A stretch of DNA of 64,000 nt, from positions 478,505-542,504 of the forward strand of contig NZ_JABVED010000001.1 in the NCBI RefSeq assembly GCF_014323725.1, in the 5' to 3' direction. The notes below the pieces were generated by a model. The model did no database searches. It was not told where the DNA came from and saw only the letters and a list, made by a program, of their open reading frames with translations. Below are positions 16,986 through 26,002 of this stretch, in pieces; the stretch's first letter is position 1; every line of letters starts with the position of its first letter. Source of the DNA: Actinokineospora xionganensis. Its GTDB lineage: Bacteria; Actinomycetota; Actinomycetes; Mycobacteriales; Pseudonocardiaceae. A program made the translations under genes and the position numbers.

Positions 16986-19012
16986 CCCGCGATCCCGACG
17001 AGTCCTCGGCGGTGCAGGAGCGCCTCGATGCCCGGATCCTCGCCCAGCAGGTCGCGCAGGTGGGCCATGGCGTCGCCGGTCCCGCCGCGGGCCAGGACCT
17101 TGCGACGGAAGATCTCGCCGGTGGTCCGCGACAGGCCGCCGTTCTCGTCGAACCAACGCTCGGTCGCGGCGTCGAACATCTCGCTCCAGAGATAGGAGTA
17201 GTAGCCCGCGCTGTAGTGCTCGGCGGCGAAGATGTGCTCGAAGTACGGCGTCCGGTAGCGCGGCGGGACGACCGCCACCGTGAACCCGGCTCGCTCCAGC
17301 GCGATCCGTTCGAACGCGACCGGGTCGGTGATCTCCTCAGGGTGGTCGAGCTGGTGCCATGCGAGGTCCAGCAGGGCCGCGGCGAGGAACTCCGTCGTCG
17401 CCTGGCCTTGGTGGAAGGTGGCTGCGTCCTGGACACTCTCGAGTTGCTCACGGGCCAGCGCTGCCCCAGTGGCGTGGTGGCGGGCGTACTCGGCGAGCAA
17501 CGGGGGCCAGAACATGCACAGCTCGTTGACCTGCGACGGATACTCGACGAAGTCCTGTGGCACCGCCGTGCCACTGAGTCGGGGAAACCGCACGTCTGAC
17601 AGTAGCGCGTGCAGCGCATGGCCGAATTCGTGGAAGAGCGTCTTCACCTCGAAGAAGGACAACAGCGTCGGGTCGCAGGCTGTCGGTTTGACGATGTTGA
17701 GCACGACCGACACCGCCGCTTGCTGTGCCAGCAGCCGAGACTGCGGCACCAGCGTGTGCATCCAGGCGCCACCCTGCTTCGTCTGTCGGGCGTAGAAGTC
17801 GACGAGCAGCAGGCCCACGGCGGAGCCATCCGCCTCGAACACGTCGAACGCGCGCACGTCGGGGTGGTAGGCGTCGTGACCGACCCGCTCGGTGAAGGTC
17901 AGCCCGTACAGCTCGGTCGCGCCTTGGAAGACCCCGGCCGTGAGAACGGACTCCAGCTCGAAGTAGGGCCGGACCGCGGCCTCATCGATCCCAAGATCAC
18001 TGCACCTGGCCGCTTCGGCGTAGTACGGCAGGTCCCACGCCTCGATCGTCACACCATCGGCGTCCGCGATCTCCTGCAGCCTGGTCACTTCGGCGCGCGC
18101 CTTCGCGACCGCCGCGGGTACGAGACTGGTGAGGACGTCCATCACCGCCGCCGCGGTGCCCGCCGTGCCGATCTCGATGCGGTAGTCGGCGTGGGAGCGG
18201 TAGCCGAGCAGCGCGGCGCGCCGTGCCCGCGCGGCGAGGACGCGGATGAGTAGACCGGTGGTGTCGTGCTCGTTCCCGCGGGAACCCCGTGCGCACGACG
18301 CGCGGTGGACCCGCTCGCGCAGCGCACGGTCGCGCAGGTGGGTGAGTACGGGTTGGATCGTCGGAAGCGCCAACGTGATCAGGTACCCGTTCGGATGCCC
18401 TGCCGCCCGGGCGGCGGCCGCGGCGGCGGCCACTTCGTTCTCGGCCAGGCCGTCGAGTTCGCGCGCGTCGGCGACGTACACCGCGAGATCGTTGGCTTCG
18501 GCGACCAGGCGCTGTCCGAAGTCGATCTGCAGCGCCGCGATTTCCATGTCCAGCTCTCGGACGCTCGCCCTGTCGTCGTCGGTGAGGTCCGCTCCCGCGC
18601 GGACGAAGTCCCGGTGGTAATGCGCGAGCAGGTCGGCCGACTCCGCGTCCAGGTCGTCGTCGCGATCCACGAGGCAGGTGATTCGCCGCCACAGCCGCCG
18701 GTCGAGGTACAGCGCGCCGTGGTGAGCGGCCAGCCGAGGGCCGACCTCGGCCTGGAGTCGTCGCAGTTCGGGCGAGGTGTGCGCCGCGCAGACCGCATCG
18801 AGTGCCGCGGTGACGCGCCGCAGGGGAGCGGCCGCGAGATCCAAGGCGACGAGCACATTGTCCACCGACGGCTCGTCGGTGTCGTCGGCGATGCGGTCGA
18901 CCGCCGTGAGATGCGCGTCCATCGCCCTGTCGAGCGCGTCGCGGAACCAGGCGGCGTCCCAATCGGACGCCCGCAGCCCGCGCGGCAGCTCCTGCCAACT
19001 GGAGGACGACAT
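16982..19012 (-). CDS. M3 family zinc metallopeptidase, Dcp-like
   Basis: The 676-residue peptidase carries the zinc motif HEFGH at residues 461-465 and the downstream block LLSDVRFPRLSGTAVPQDFV then EYPSQVNE, typical of the M3A (oligopeptidase A/Dcp) branch; the length is normal. There is no signal peptide, so it is cytosolic. Start: ATG 19012, with GAGGAGGG six bases upstream; the in-frame extension to 19090 has no RBS. It is the first gene of the leftward arm and divergent from the candidate precursor gene. Trimming of the leader or of the short peptide product is the likely job (inference). Confidence 0.9.
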   Translation of the reverse strand: MSSSSWQELPRGLRASDWDAAWFRDALDRAMDAHLTAVDRIADDTDEPSVDNVLVALDLAAAPLRRVTAALDAVCAAHTSPELRRLQAEVGPRLAAHHGALYLDRRLWRRITCLVDRDDDLDAESADLLAHYHRDFVRAGADLTDDDRASVRELDMEIAALQIDFGQRLVAEANDLAVYVADARELDGLAENEVAAAAAAARAAGHPNGYLITLALPTIQPVLTHLRDRALRERVHRASCARGSRGNEHDTTGLLIRVLAARARRAALLGYRSHADYRIEIGTAGTAAAVMDVLTSLVPAAVAKARAEVTRLQEIADADGVTIEAWDLPYYAEAARCSDLGIDEAAVRPYFELESVLTAGVFQGATELYGLTFTERVGHDAYHPDVRAFDVFEADGSAVGLLLVDFYARQTKQGGAWMHTLVPQSRLLAQQAAVSVVLNIVKPTACDPTLLSFFEVKTLFHEFGHALHALLSDVRFPRLSGTAVPQDFVEYPSQVNELCMFWPPLLAEYARHHATGAALAREQLESVQDAATFHQGQATTEFLAAALLDLAWHQLDHPEEITDPVAFERIALERAGFTVAVVPPRYRTPYFEHIFAAEHYSAGYYSYLWSEMFDAATERWFDENGGLSRTTGEIFRRKVLARGGTGDAMAHLRDLLGEDPGIEALLHRRGLVGIAG

Positions 19013-19144
19013 GACGCCCTCCTCGGAATGGACGCGGCTGTGGGCGGACCGGATAGGCACGATCATCCCGATCCCCGGGCCGTTGTGCATGTCCCATAAA
19101 CAGGGTCTGGTGCGCGGTAGGTGCCGTGATGAGTCTGGTGATCA

Positions 19145-19161
19145 GTCGGCCTGGGGCCGAC
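19145..19161. promoter_or_regulatory. Palindrome in the divergent promoter region of the peptide cluster
   Basis: The 7-bp arms GTCGGCC and GGCCGAC are separated by TGG and lie 36 bp upstream of the candidate precursor start and 133 bp upstream of the M3 peptidase start. The position, between the two arms of the cluster, suits an operator. The regulator is unknown; the LuxR-type protein at 32654 is one candidate. Confidence 0.4.
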
Positions 19162-19193
19162 GAGTGTGTATCACCCCAAAGTGAGAGGAGTGA

Positions 19194-19364
<171 letters not shown>

Positions 19365-19390
19365 GGCTCGCGGGTACACGCTGGATAGTT

Positions 19391-19423
19391 GGGTGGCAGG
19401 GGGGCACACGACCCCTGCCGCCC
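19391..19423 (+). terminator. Attenuator-like hairpin between precursor ORF and the rest of the operon
   Basis: A 12-bp stem (GGGTGGCAGGGG at 19391-19402 with CCCCTGCCGCCC at 19412-19423, one G-T wobble) has a 9-nt loop and no U-tract. It starts 27 bases after the precursor stop, and the next gene follows on the same strand without another obvious promoter. In RiPP and ABC operons such read-through hairpins raise the first gene's transcript over the enzymes. Confidence 0.7.
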
Positions 19424-19450
19424 GTCCGACCACGGATTCACGAGGTGGCT

Positions 19451-20437
19451 GTGCGCTCTGATCGGACCACACTTCCGTTGCTGCGTCATGGGACTGCCTT
19501 CTGCGGCCTGCCGTTCGTGCCGCTGCGCGAGGTCCCCCCGACGGCGGCGGGCGTGGTGATGGGCGCGGGCCACTCGCTGGGGGCACCCCACTCGGGAACC
19601 GAGAACGGGCCGCAGTTCCTGCGTACGCTCTCCAAGGCGCACACGTGGTCGGCGGCGGAGCCGGCGGTCATCGACCTCGCGGGTGGGCGGCCGCTGCTGT
19701 CCGACGTGTACGACGTCGGTGACATCGAGCTGCCGCGCGACGACCTCGCCCGCGCGCTGGAGCTGATCGAGCGGGCGGTGGCCGCCCTGCCCGATGGCGT
19801 CGCCCCCTGTGTCATCGGTGGCGACCACACCGTCACTCTGCCGGTCGTGCGCGCACTGCTGTCGCGAAGCTCCGCGCCCATCTGGGTGGTCCAACTCGAC
19901 AACCATCTCGATCTACAGTTATGGGGGGAAGATCCCGACCGGTCGGACGGCCGCGAGGCGATCTTCCACACCAACGTCATGTCGCACGTGTCGGACCTGG
20001 TGGGACCCGGTCGCCTCCTGCAACTCGGCGTGAACCCCTTCGCCACGGCGGAAGCGACCTCGATCGACTCGGCGCTGGCCTACCTGCGGCGGGTCGGCCG
20101 CCAGGTCGGCGTCACCGACCCGGCGCTCACCGACGCGGCGGCGCTGTCCGAGCTCGCCGGCCGCGGCCGCGACATCTACCTGACGGTGGACGTCGACGTG
20201 CTCGACTGGCAGTCGATGTCCGCCACCGGCTACCCGGCCGAGGTGGGGCTGACCGTCACCCAACTGCTGCGTGTCATCGACATCGTCCTCGCGGGCAACC
20301 GCCTTCTCGGCTGCGACATCGTCGAGTTCAGCGCGGACACCGCCGACCGCACCCCCAAGACCCTCGCCGACGGCGGCCGGGCCGTGACGATTCTGCTGCA
20401 CCTGCTGCGCCACCTGCGCGGTGGCGGTGCCGCGTGA
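19451..20437 (+). CDS. Arginase/agmatinase (ureohydrolase) superfamily enzyme
   Basis: This 328-residue enzyme has all six manganese ligands of the family: His126 (GGDHT), Asp150/His152/Asp154 (DNHLD) and Asp247/Asp249 (TVDVDVLD). The family hydrolyses guanidino or related C-N bonds (arginine, agmatine, guanidinobutyrate, N-hydroxyarginine, formiminoglutamate); the substrate here is unknown. Start: GTG 19451, 5 bases after an ACGAGG; GTG 19445 is an alternative. It is the second gene of the rightward operon. Placement beside peptide-tailoring genes suggests action on a guanidino group of the product or a building block. Confidence 0.85.
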   Translation: MRSDRTTLPLLRHGTAFCGLPFVPLREVPPTAAGVVMGAGHSLGAPHSGTENGPQFLRTLSKAHTWSAAEPAVIDLAGGRPLLSDVYDVGDIELPRDDLARALELIERAVAALPDGVAPCVIGGDHTVTLPVVRALLSRSSAPIWVVQLDNHLDLQLWGEDPDRSDGREAIFHTNVMSHVSDLVGPGRLLQLGVNPFATAEATSIDSALAYLRRVGRQVGVTDPALTDAAALSELAGRGRDIYLTVDVDVLDWQSMSATGYPAEVGLTVTQLLRVIDIVLAGNRLLGCDIVEFSADTADRTPKTLADGGRAVTILLHLLRHLRGGGAA

Positions 20438-21642
20438 CCAGGAAGGAAAGTCGGTTGGCTGGCAACGCCTTTCAGCAAACGATGCTCGGGCTGGAGTTCG
20501 ACACGACCGGGCCCGACGCGGCTGACCTGTTTTCCCAGGCGTGCGTCGAGCAGTACCACGACTCCGACCCGGGACAGTACGGCTACCTCTTCGCGCAGGT
20601 CTTCGAGGCGCAGGTGGTGCAGGAGGTCGCCGCCATCGAGGGCGTCGACCACGAGGCCGTCACCACGCTGGCGTACCAGCCGACCGCGACCATCGCGGCA
20701 CTGGCGGAAGCGGTCGACAACGTCCAGGACCTCCCCGTGGTCGGCCAGGTGCACCTCACCGCCGCACTGGTCAGCATCTCGCGCTTCGACGTCGCGGCCA
20801 AGGTCCTCGCCACCGCGGCGCGGCGGGCCGCGACGGCTCGCGACGAGTTCGAGATCGCCATGCTCGACTTCGTCATCCGCAACCGCCGCGACGACGGCGC
20901 GGGCGTGGCGCAGGCTTTCGCACGGATGCGCGCCGCGATCGAAACCGGACAACTCCCCCCGGAACGGACGGTGGACGCCTGCGCCCAAGGGGTCGTCTGG
21001 TACCTCAAACGCCGCGAGCTGGCCGAGGCCGACTACGAGTGGTTCATGGCGAAGGGTGCCGAACTCGCCGATCAGGACGGCTTGGTGGAGCCCGCCGCTC
21101 TGTCGTCGTGGTACCGCGGCATCGCGATGGTGCCCGCCGCACGGGGCGAGGTCGAGGCGACCCGGCGGTATATGGAGCGGGCGCGTGACGCGGCGAACGC
21201 GACCCTCGACCGGCGCGACCGTCCCTACGAACTGCACCTGATGAAGACCTATCACGAGTCCTCGCTCAAGGAACACCTCTTCCTCACCCGCGACCTCGAC
21301 CGCGTGGAAGAGTCGGGTCGGGCGCTGATCGAACTGGATCCTGCCTGGTCGCCGAGCTACGGCGAACTCGCCGAGGCATACGTGAAGTTCGGCCGGTACG
21401 AGCAGGCCGCCGCCCTGTTCGAACAGGCCGCGCTGATCGGGCCGCCCTATGTCGGCTATCACGAACTGCACGCGGCCCGGTGTCACGACAAGCTCGGCAA
21501 CGACGAGCAGGCGCTCGCGCTGTACCTGCGGCTGGTCGAGCGCGGTGCGACCCAGGACGACGTGCTCGACCCGGCCAGGCGCCTGGCCGCGAAGACGGGC
21601 AGGCCCGCCGCCGCGCTGCTGTCCGCACCGGATCCGGCATGA
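20434..21642 (+). CDS. TPR-like helical repeat protein of the peptide cluster
   Basis: This protein of 402 residues has no named enzyme domain. The C-terminal half has TPR-type helices (SPSYGELAEAYVKFGRYEQA, then AARCHDKLGNDEQALALYLR). The N-terminal half is also helical and Ala-rich. GTG 20434 overlaps the arginase-family stop by four bases; TTG 20455, with GGAAGGAAAG just upstream, is an equally good start. Its stop shares ATGA with the propeller gene. It may be a scaffold or substrate-binding partner for the peptide-modifying enzymes (inference). Confidence 0.65.
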   Translation: MTRKESRLAGNAFQQTMLGLEFDTTGPDAADLFSQACVEQYHDSDPGQYGYLFAQVFEAQVVQEVAAIEGVDHEAVTTLAYQPTATIAALAEAVDNVQDLPVVGQVHLTAALVSISRFDVAAKVLATAARRAATARDEFEIAMLDFVIRNRRDDGAGVAQAFARMRAAIETGQLPPERTVDACAQGVVWYLKRRELAEADYEWFMAKGAELADQDGLVEPAALSSWYRGIAMVPAARGEVEATRRYMERARDAANATLDRRDRPYELHLMKTYHESSLKEHLFLTRDLDRVEESGRALIELDPAWSPSYGELAEAYVKFGRYEQAAALFEQAALIGPPYVGYHELHAARCHDKLGNDEQALALYLRLVERGATQDDVLDPARRLAAKTGRPAAALLSAPDPA

Positions 21643-22829
21643 CGGCACCTGCCGCCTTCCGACATGACCCGGTCAAGTCGGTGCTCGCCGGTTCCGCTGA
21701 CGGCTCACACGACTGGGGCGCCGAGCCCGCGGTGTGCGGGTACCGGAAGCTGACATATGACAACCGGACACTCGGCAAAACCATCAACGTGCCGGTGAGC
21801 GCGAGTCCCGCCGTGGTCAGTGGCCTCGGTGTCGTCGTCGCCGCCGACGACGGATTCGTGCGGCTCTTCGACGCACCGCTGCGGCGGGAGTTCTGGCGGC
21901 GCCGCCTCGACAGTTCGATCTACGCCTCGGTCGTGGTCGACCAAGCCGACCGCACACTCGTCGTCGCGGCGACCAGCGGCCAGCTCCAGTGCGTCGACCT
22001 CCGGGGGACGCTGGTGTGGTCGGCCCATGCCGAAGGGCAGATCTGTGCGACACCTGTGGTCACCGACAAGTCCCGGGTGCTCGTGGTGCCGATCTTCCCG
22101 GGCCGCTGCCTGGGCATCGCGGTCGACACCGGCACGATCGTGTTCGACCGGGAGGTTCCCGCGCCCTGGTATGCCGCGCACGGTGGCGTCGCGGGCCACC
22201 GCGACCCCTACGCCAGTCCACTGCCGACCCCGGACGGCGGAGCCATCGTGTGCGCGGGCGAGACCGTGCTGTCTCTCGACGCGGACGGTGGCCAGGTGTG
22301 GCGGCGTGATGTCGATGCAGGAATCAAGGCGTCACCGGTGTTCGCCCGGGCCACCGGTGAGGTCATCGCGTTCACGACGGCGGGCCAGTGCGTGTTCCTC
22401 GACGCGGCGACCGGCCGCGTGAACGGCGTCCTCGAACTGGGCACGAAGATCACCGCCAGTCCGGCCGTGTCCGGCGACGTGATCGCCGTCGGGGGACAGG
22501 GCAACGTGTCGTACGGGGTCGACTCGATACGACGAGAGGTTCGTTGGCGCAGCGACCAGTGCGCGCCGAAGTCGTACACCTCGTTCACCGTGCTGCCCAA
22601 CGGAGACTTCGTCGCCGTCAACGAGCGCGGCAACGTCGTGTGCCTCGAACGTGCAGGCGGGCGGTTCCGCTGGGAGAGCAGCCAGGTGCTGGGCCTGGTC
22701 GACCACGAGCCCGCCATGGACACGACGCCCGTCGCCGCCCCTGACGGAAACATGTACTGCGCCTCCTACGACGGCGACGTCTACCGATTCCTGTTCAAAC
22801 CGATTCCCGGGAACCATCATGTCGAGTGA
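21639..22829 (+). CDS. PQQ-type beta-propeller repeat protein
   Basis: This 396-residue protein consists of repeated blades with the PQQ/YncE-like pattern: G-x-V-V-V-A-A-D-D-G-F-V-R-L-F-D, then LVVAATSGQLQCVDLRGTLV, VLSLDADGGQVWRRDVD, VVCLERAGGRFRW and MYCASYDGDVYRF. No signal peptide is present, so it is cytosolic, and dehydrogenase residues are not evident; a binding propeller is more likely. ATGA overlap upstream and an 11-base overlap with the M3 peptidase gene downstream tie it to the operon. Role unknown. Confidence 0.75.
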   Translation: MTAPAAFRHDPVKSVLAGSADGSHDWGAEPAVCGYRKLTYDNRTLGKTINVPVSASPAVVSGLGVVVAADDGFVRLFDAPLRREFWRRRLDSSIYASVVVDQADRTLVVAATSGQLQCVDLRGTLVWSAHAEGQICATPVVTDKSRVLVVPIFPGRCLGIAVDTGTIVFDREVPAPWYAAHGGVAGHRDPYASPLPTPDGGAIVCAGETVLSLDADGGQVWRRDVDAGIKASPVFARATGEVIAFTTAGQCVFLDAATGRVNGVLELGTKITASPAVSGDVIAVGGQGNVSYGVDSIRREVRWRSDQCAPKSYTSFTVLPNGDFVAVNERGNVVCLERAGGRFRWESSQVLGLVDHEPAMDTTPVAAPDGNMYCASYDGDVYRFLFKPIPGNHHVE

Positions 22830-24597
22830 CGTCGTCGACGCACCAGAGCGAGAGAGCCTCGAGGCGCTCGAGGCGGATTTGGCCGCGATGATGGCCCGGC
22901 TGCGGGACATCATGGCCGACGGCCTCACCGAGGAAGGCCTCGTCGAGGTCACGGCCATCTACAACAACGTCGCCTACATCTTCCTGTATCTGGAAGCCAA
23001 CGAGGAACACGTCCAGTACGACCGGCTGTTGCCATGGCGTGATGCCTTCCACCGTGACGAGGACCTCGACCGACGTATGCTCGCCCTGCTCACCGAGCTC
23101 GTCTGCGCTGATCCCGAAGCGGAGGAGTCGCGGCTGGCCTACATCCGCCAGCTCCAGGACAAGGCGACGCAGCCCGACTCCGAGCACGAGCGGCGCATCG
23201 AAGAACTGCTGGCACAGGCCAAGGGCACGCTCACCGACCTGCGCTCCGCTCAGTCGGCGCTGTTGGCTCGCCTCGGACTGCCTGATGTCGCCAGCCCGAC
23301 CGCTGCCTTCTACCGGCTGATCAGCGACACACCGAACCCCGGGACCAGGGAGAAGCTCGCGCGGGCGTGGAACATGGCCAGGGACGCGGTGCACGACCCG
23401 CTGACCGAGAAGATCGACCGGATGGTGACGGTCCGCCGTGAGGCCGCCGCCGTCGCCGGGTACCCGACGCCATTGGCCCACACGCTGACCAAGTGCAAGG
23501 TCGGTGAGGACGAGGTCGAACGGTTCATCGACGGCTACCTGCCCAAGGCCGTCGCGGGCTACGAACGCCTCGGCGAGCGGGTGCGCGCGACACTCGAGGT
23601 CGACGGTCATGTCGCCGACCACTTCGGCCACTTCATGCGGACGATCGCGGCGGGTGCCCGCACCCCGTTGTTCCGGCTCGACGAGTGTCTCGACTTCATC
23701 TTCCAGGTCGCGCGCAGTGTGTTCGGCTTGCGGCTGGTCCGCCTGCCCAGCGGCAGCGAGCACGTCATCCGGGTCAGGGCCGATTCGGCCGCGGGCGAGG
23801 TCGGGCTCATCAACTTCGACCTCTGGGACACGAATACGAAGACCACGGGCGCCAACCACACAAAGGGATTGCGCAACCGCACCGACTGGAGCGGACTGGT
23901 GCAGACCCCGGTGGCCTATGTGTCGTGCCGGTTTCAACGCGGCGACTCGGACATCAACCAGATCACCTTCCAGAACGTGCACAGCCTCTTCCACGAGTTC
24001 GGGCACGCGATAAACCACCTGCTGATCCGGCGCCGCATCTCCAACCGGTCCGGCCTGGAGTACCTGCCGCTGGAGCGGTTGGAGTTCCTGAGCATGTGGT
24101 TCGAGAAATGGGTCTACCACCCGGAGTTCGAGAGCGCTGTGACCCTGCCGGGCGTTGGCGCCGATGCCGTACGCCTGTGCCGCAGGCTCAAGGCGCTGGA
24201 ATACCAGCGGACCTATGTCGAGCGAGCGATCACCGCCGCCCTCGACTTCGAGGTGCACCGAGCCGCGGAGGGCGGGCTCGCGGCGGCGTTCGCGACGCTC
24301 GATGACCGTTACGGCGTGGCCCGGTACTGCGACCTGGCCGACTTTCCCGTCTACTTCACGTGGCCGATGTACCAGGCGAACCCCGGGGCGAACTTCGCCT
24401 ATCTGTGGGGCGCCGCCGACAGTGTGGAGAAGTTTCTTCCGTACGAGAACCTGACGCTCGACGAGATCGAGAAGCGTCCGGGACCGGACGACGCGTTCGC
24501 GTCGTGCCTCGACTTCGCACTGCCGACCCACACCCCAGGTACCGGCGCGGCCGTCGACTTCTACGACCGCGTGGCGGACAACGGCGGTGCGCGGTGA
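22819..24597 (+). CDS. Second M3 family metallopeptidase, divergent
   Basis: This 592-residue protein has zinc motif HEFGH at residues 392-396 (HSLFHEFGHAINHLL) and a helical M3-type architecture. It lacks the M3A signature seen in the leftward M3 gene and is clearly not a recent duplicate. Start: ATG 22819 within the end of the propeller gene; its stop overlaps the methyltransferase start (GTGA). There is no signal peptide. Having two distantly related M3 peptidases in one cluster suggests two separate cleavage steps, or peptide-bond handling during maturation. Confidence 0.87.
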   Translation: MSSDVVDAPERESLEALEADLAAMMARLRDIMADGLTEEGLVEVTAIYNNVAYIFLYLEANEEHVQYDRLLPWRDAFHRDEDLDRRMLALLTELVCADPEAEESRLAYIRQLQDKATQPDSEHERRIEELLAQAKGTLTDLRSAQSALLARLGLPDVASPTAAFYRLISDTPNPGTREKLARAWNMARDAVHDPLTEKIDRMVTVRREAAAVAGYPTPLAHTLTKCKVGEDEVERFIDGYLPKAVAGYERLGERVRATLEVDGHVADHFGHFMRTIAAGARTPLFRLDECLDFIFQVARSVFGLRLVRLPSGSEHVIRVRADSAAGEVGLINFDLWDTNTKTTGANHTKGLRNRTDWSGLVQTPVAYVSCRFQRGDSDINQITFQNVHSLFHEFGHAINHLLIRRRISNRSGLEYLPLERLEFLSMWFEKWVYHPEFESAVTLPGVGADAVRLCRRLKALEYQRTYVERAITAALDFEVHRAAEGGLAAAFATLDDRYGVARYCDLADFPVYFTWPMYQANPGANFAYLWGAADSVEKFLPYENLTLDEIEKRPGPDDAFASCLDFALPTHTPGTGAAVDFYDRVADNGGAR

Positions 24598-25235
24598 CGA
24601 CCCCACCCGTCGGCTACACGAACGCCGCGCTCGGACCGAGGGAACCGATCCTCGACGACATCCTGCGGTCGTCGCTGCTGGAGCACCGGCTGCCGACCAT
24701 CCAGGTCGACGACAACGCGGCCAGGCTCCTGCAGCTGCTCACCACGCTGCGCGCGCCGCGTCGGGTGCTGGAGATCGGCACGCTGTTCGGGTACTCGACC
24801 ATTCACCTGGCGCGCGGCCTACCCGCGGGCGCGACGTTGACCAGTCTTGAGGTGGACCCGCGGGCCGCTGACGTCGCGAGGGCCAATCTGGGCAAGGCCG
24901 GTGTCGGCGATCGAGTCGAGGTGATCACCGGCGACGCCCGCGACTACCTGCGCGCGGCGCCGCGCGACGAGTTCGGCCTGATCTTCATCGACGCCGACAA
25001 AAGATCCTATGTGGACTATCTGAAACTGGCGTTCCCGCTGCTGGAGAGCGGCGGCCTGCTCGTCGCCGACGACGCGTTCGCGGTGGGCGACTTCGGCGGC
25101 GAGCGTGTCGCAGGCGACGACGACGCCGAGGCCGCGGCGATCCGCACCTATGTGGCCGCCGTCGCCCGCAGCCCACACCTGTTCTCCTGTTTCGCGGGCA
25201 CCGAGTCCGGTCTGATCATCAGCATCAAGGGGTAG
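24594..25235 (+). CDS. SAM-dependent O-methyltransferase, COMT-like family
   Basis: The 213-residue Rossmann methyltransferase has motif I VLEIGTLFGYSTIHLA, the acidic SAM-binding SLEVDP, GDARDYL, metal-binding FIDADKRSYVDYL and LLVADDA (second metal Asp). This is the Methyltransf_3 layout of metal-dependent catechol-type O-methyltransferases. Start: GTG 24594 (GTGA overlap). In the operon it probably methylates a hydroxyl, perhaps one made by the P450 or by the Asp/Asn hydroxylase-like enzyme; carboxyl methylation is also possible. Confidence 0.88.
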   Translation: MTTPPVGYTNAALGPREPILDDILRSSLLEHRLPTIQVDDNAARLLQLLTTLRAPRRVLEIGTLFGYSTIHLARGLPAGATLTSLEVDPRAADVARANLGKAGVGDRVEVITGDARDYLRAAPRDEFGLIFIDADKRSYVDYLKLAFPLLESGGLLVADDAFAVGDFGGERVAGDDDAEAAAIRTYVAAVARSPHLFSCFAGTESGLIISIKG

Positions 25236-25238
25236 CGC

Positions 25239-25994
25239 ATGACCGGCAAGCGAGCGTTTGTCACGGGGGTCAGCAAGGGCCTCGGCGCCCATCTGGCGTC
25301 GTGTCTTGCCAAGGACGGTTGGCAGGTCACCGGCGTGGGACGCAGACCGCGCGAGTCGGCCGAGGTGTCCGCCGCGGTCGACTACCTGCAGGCGGACTTG
25401 TCCTCCGCCGAGGTCATCGGCGGGCTCGTCGCCAAAATGGACGCGGTGCCGGACCTGGTGGTGCACAACGCGGTCACCTACCCCGACCGCGCGGCGGGGC
25501 GGCCGGAGCTGGACACCATCGAGACCACGATGCGCGTCAACGCGCTCGCGCCCTACGAGCTCACCCTCGACCTCCTCGCCGCCAAGCCCGACGACCAGTT
25601 CTGCTCGGTCGTCGTCATCAACTCCGAGTCGGTCTACCACGCCGATGCCGACTCGGCCGTGTACGCGGCGAGCAAGGCCGCGCTGCGCGTGCTCACCGGC
25701 GGGCTGGCGGCGGCGTGCCGATCGACGAACGCGGCGGTGAGCACACTCATGCTCGGGCCCCTCGGCGACGCGAACAAGGTCGAGGAGATCCGCAGGATCG
25801 CCGAGAAACGCGGGGCGACTCCCGCCGAGATCACGCGGCTGTTCCTACGCCGGTCGAATCCGGATCTCGTGATCGATGATTTCATCGACTTCGATGCCTG
25901 CTACCTGAGCCTGCGCTACCTCGCCGAGCTGGGTGCGGTCGCCAACGGCATGCTTTGCAGGCTGGACGGCGGCTCGGCGGGAACCCTGGTGTAG
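25239..25994 (+). CDS. Short-chain dehydrogenase/reductase
   Basis: The 251-residue classical SDR shows the cofactor motif TGVSKGLG at residues ~9-16, HNAVTY in place of NNAG, catalytic Ser in INSESVYH and YAASK (Tyr/Lys). It lies 3 bases downstream of the methyltransferase. The Arg-Arg after the second strand (VGRRPRES) suggests NADP(H). Its substrate is probably an intermediate of the cluster; it could oxidise a beta-hydroxy group or reduce a ketone. Confidence 0.87.
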   Translation: MTGKRAFVTGVSKGLGAHLASCLAKDGWQVTGVGRRPRESAEVSAAVDYLQADLSSAEVIGGLVAKMDAVPDLVVHNAVTYPDRAAGRPELDTIETTMRVNALAPYELTLDLLAAKPDDQFCSVVVINSESVYHADADSAVYAASKAALRVLTGGLAAACRSTNAAVSTLMLGPLGDANKVEEIRRIAEKRGATPAEITRLFLRRSNPDLVIDDFIDFDACYLSLRYLAELGAVANGMLCRLDGGSAGTLV

Positions 25995-26002
25995 GACGGG
26001 CC

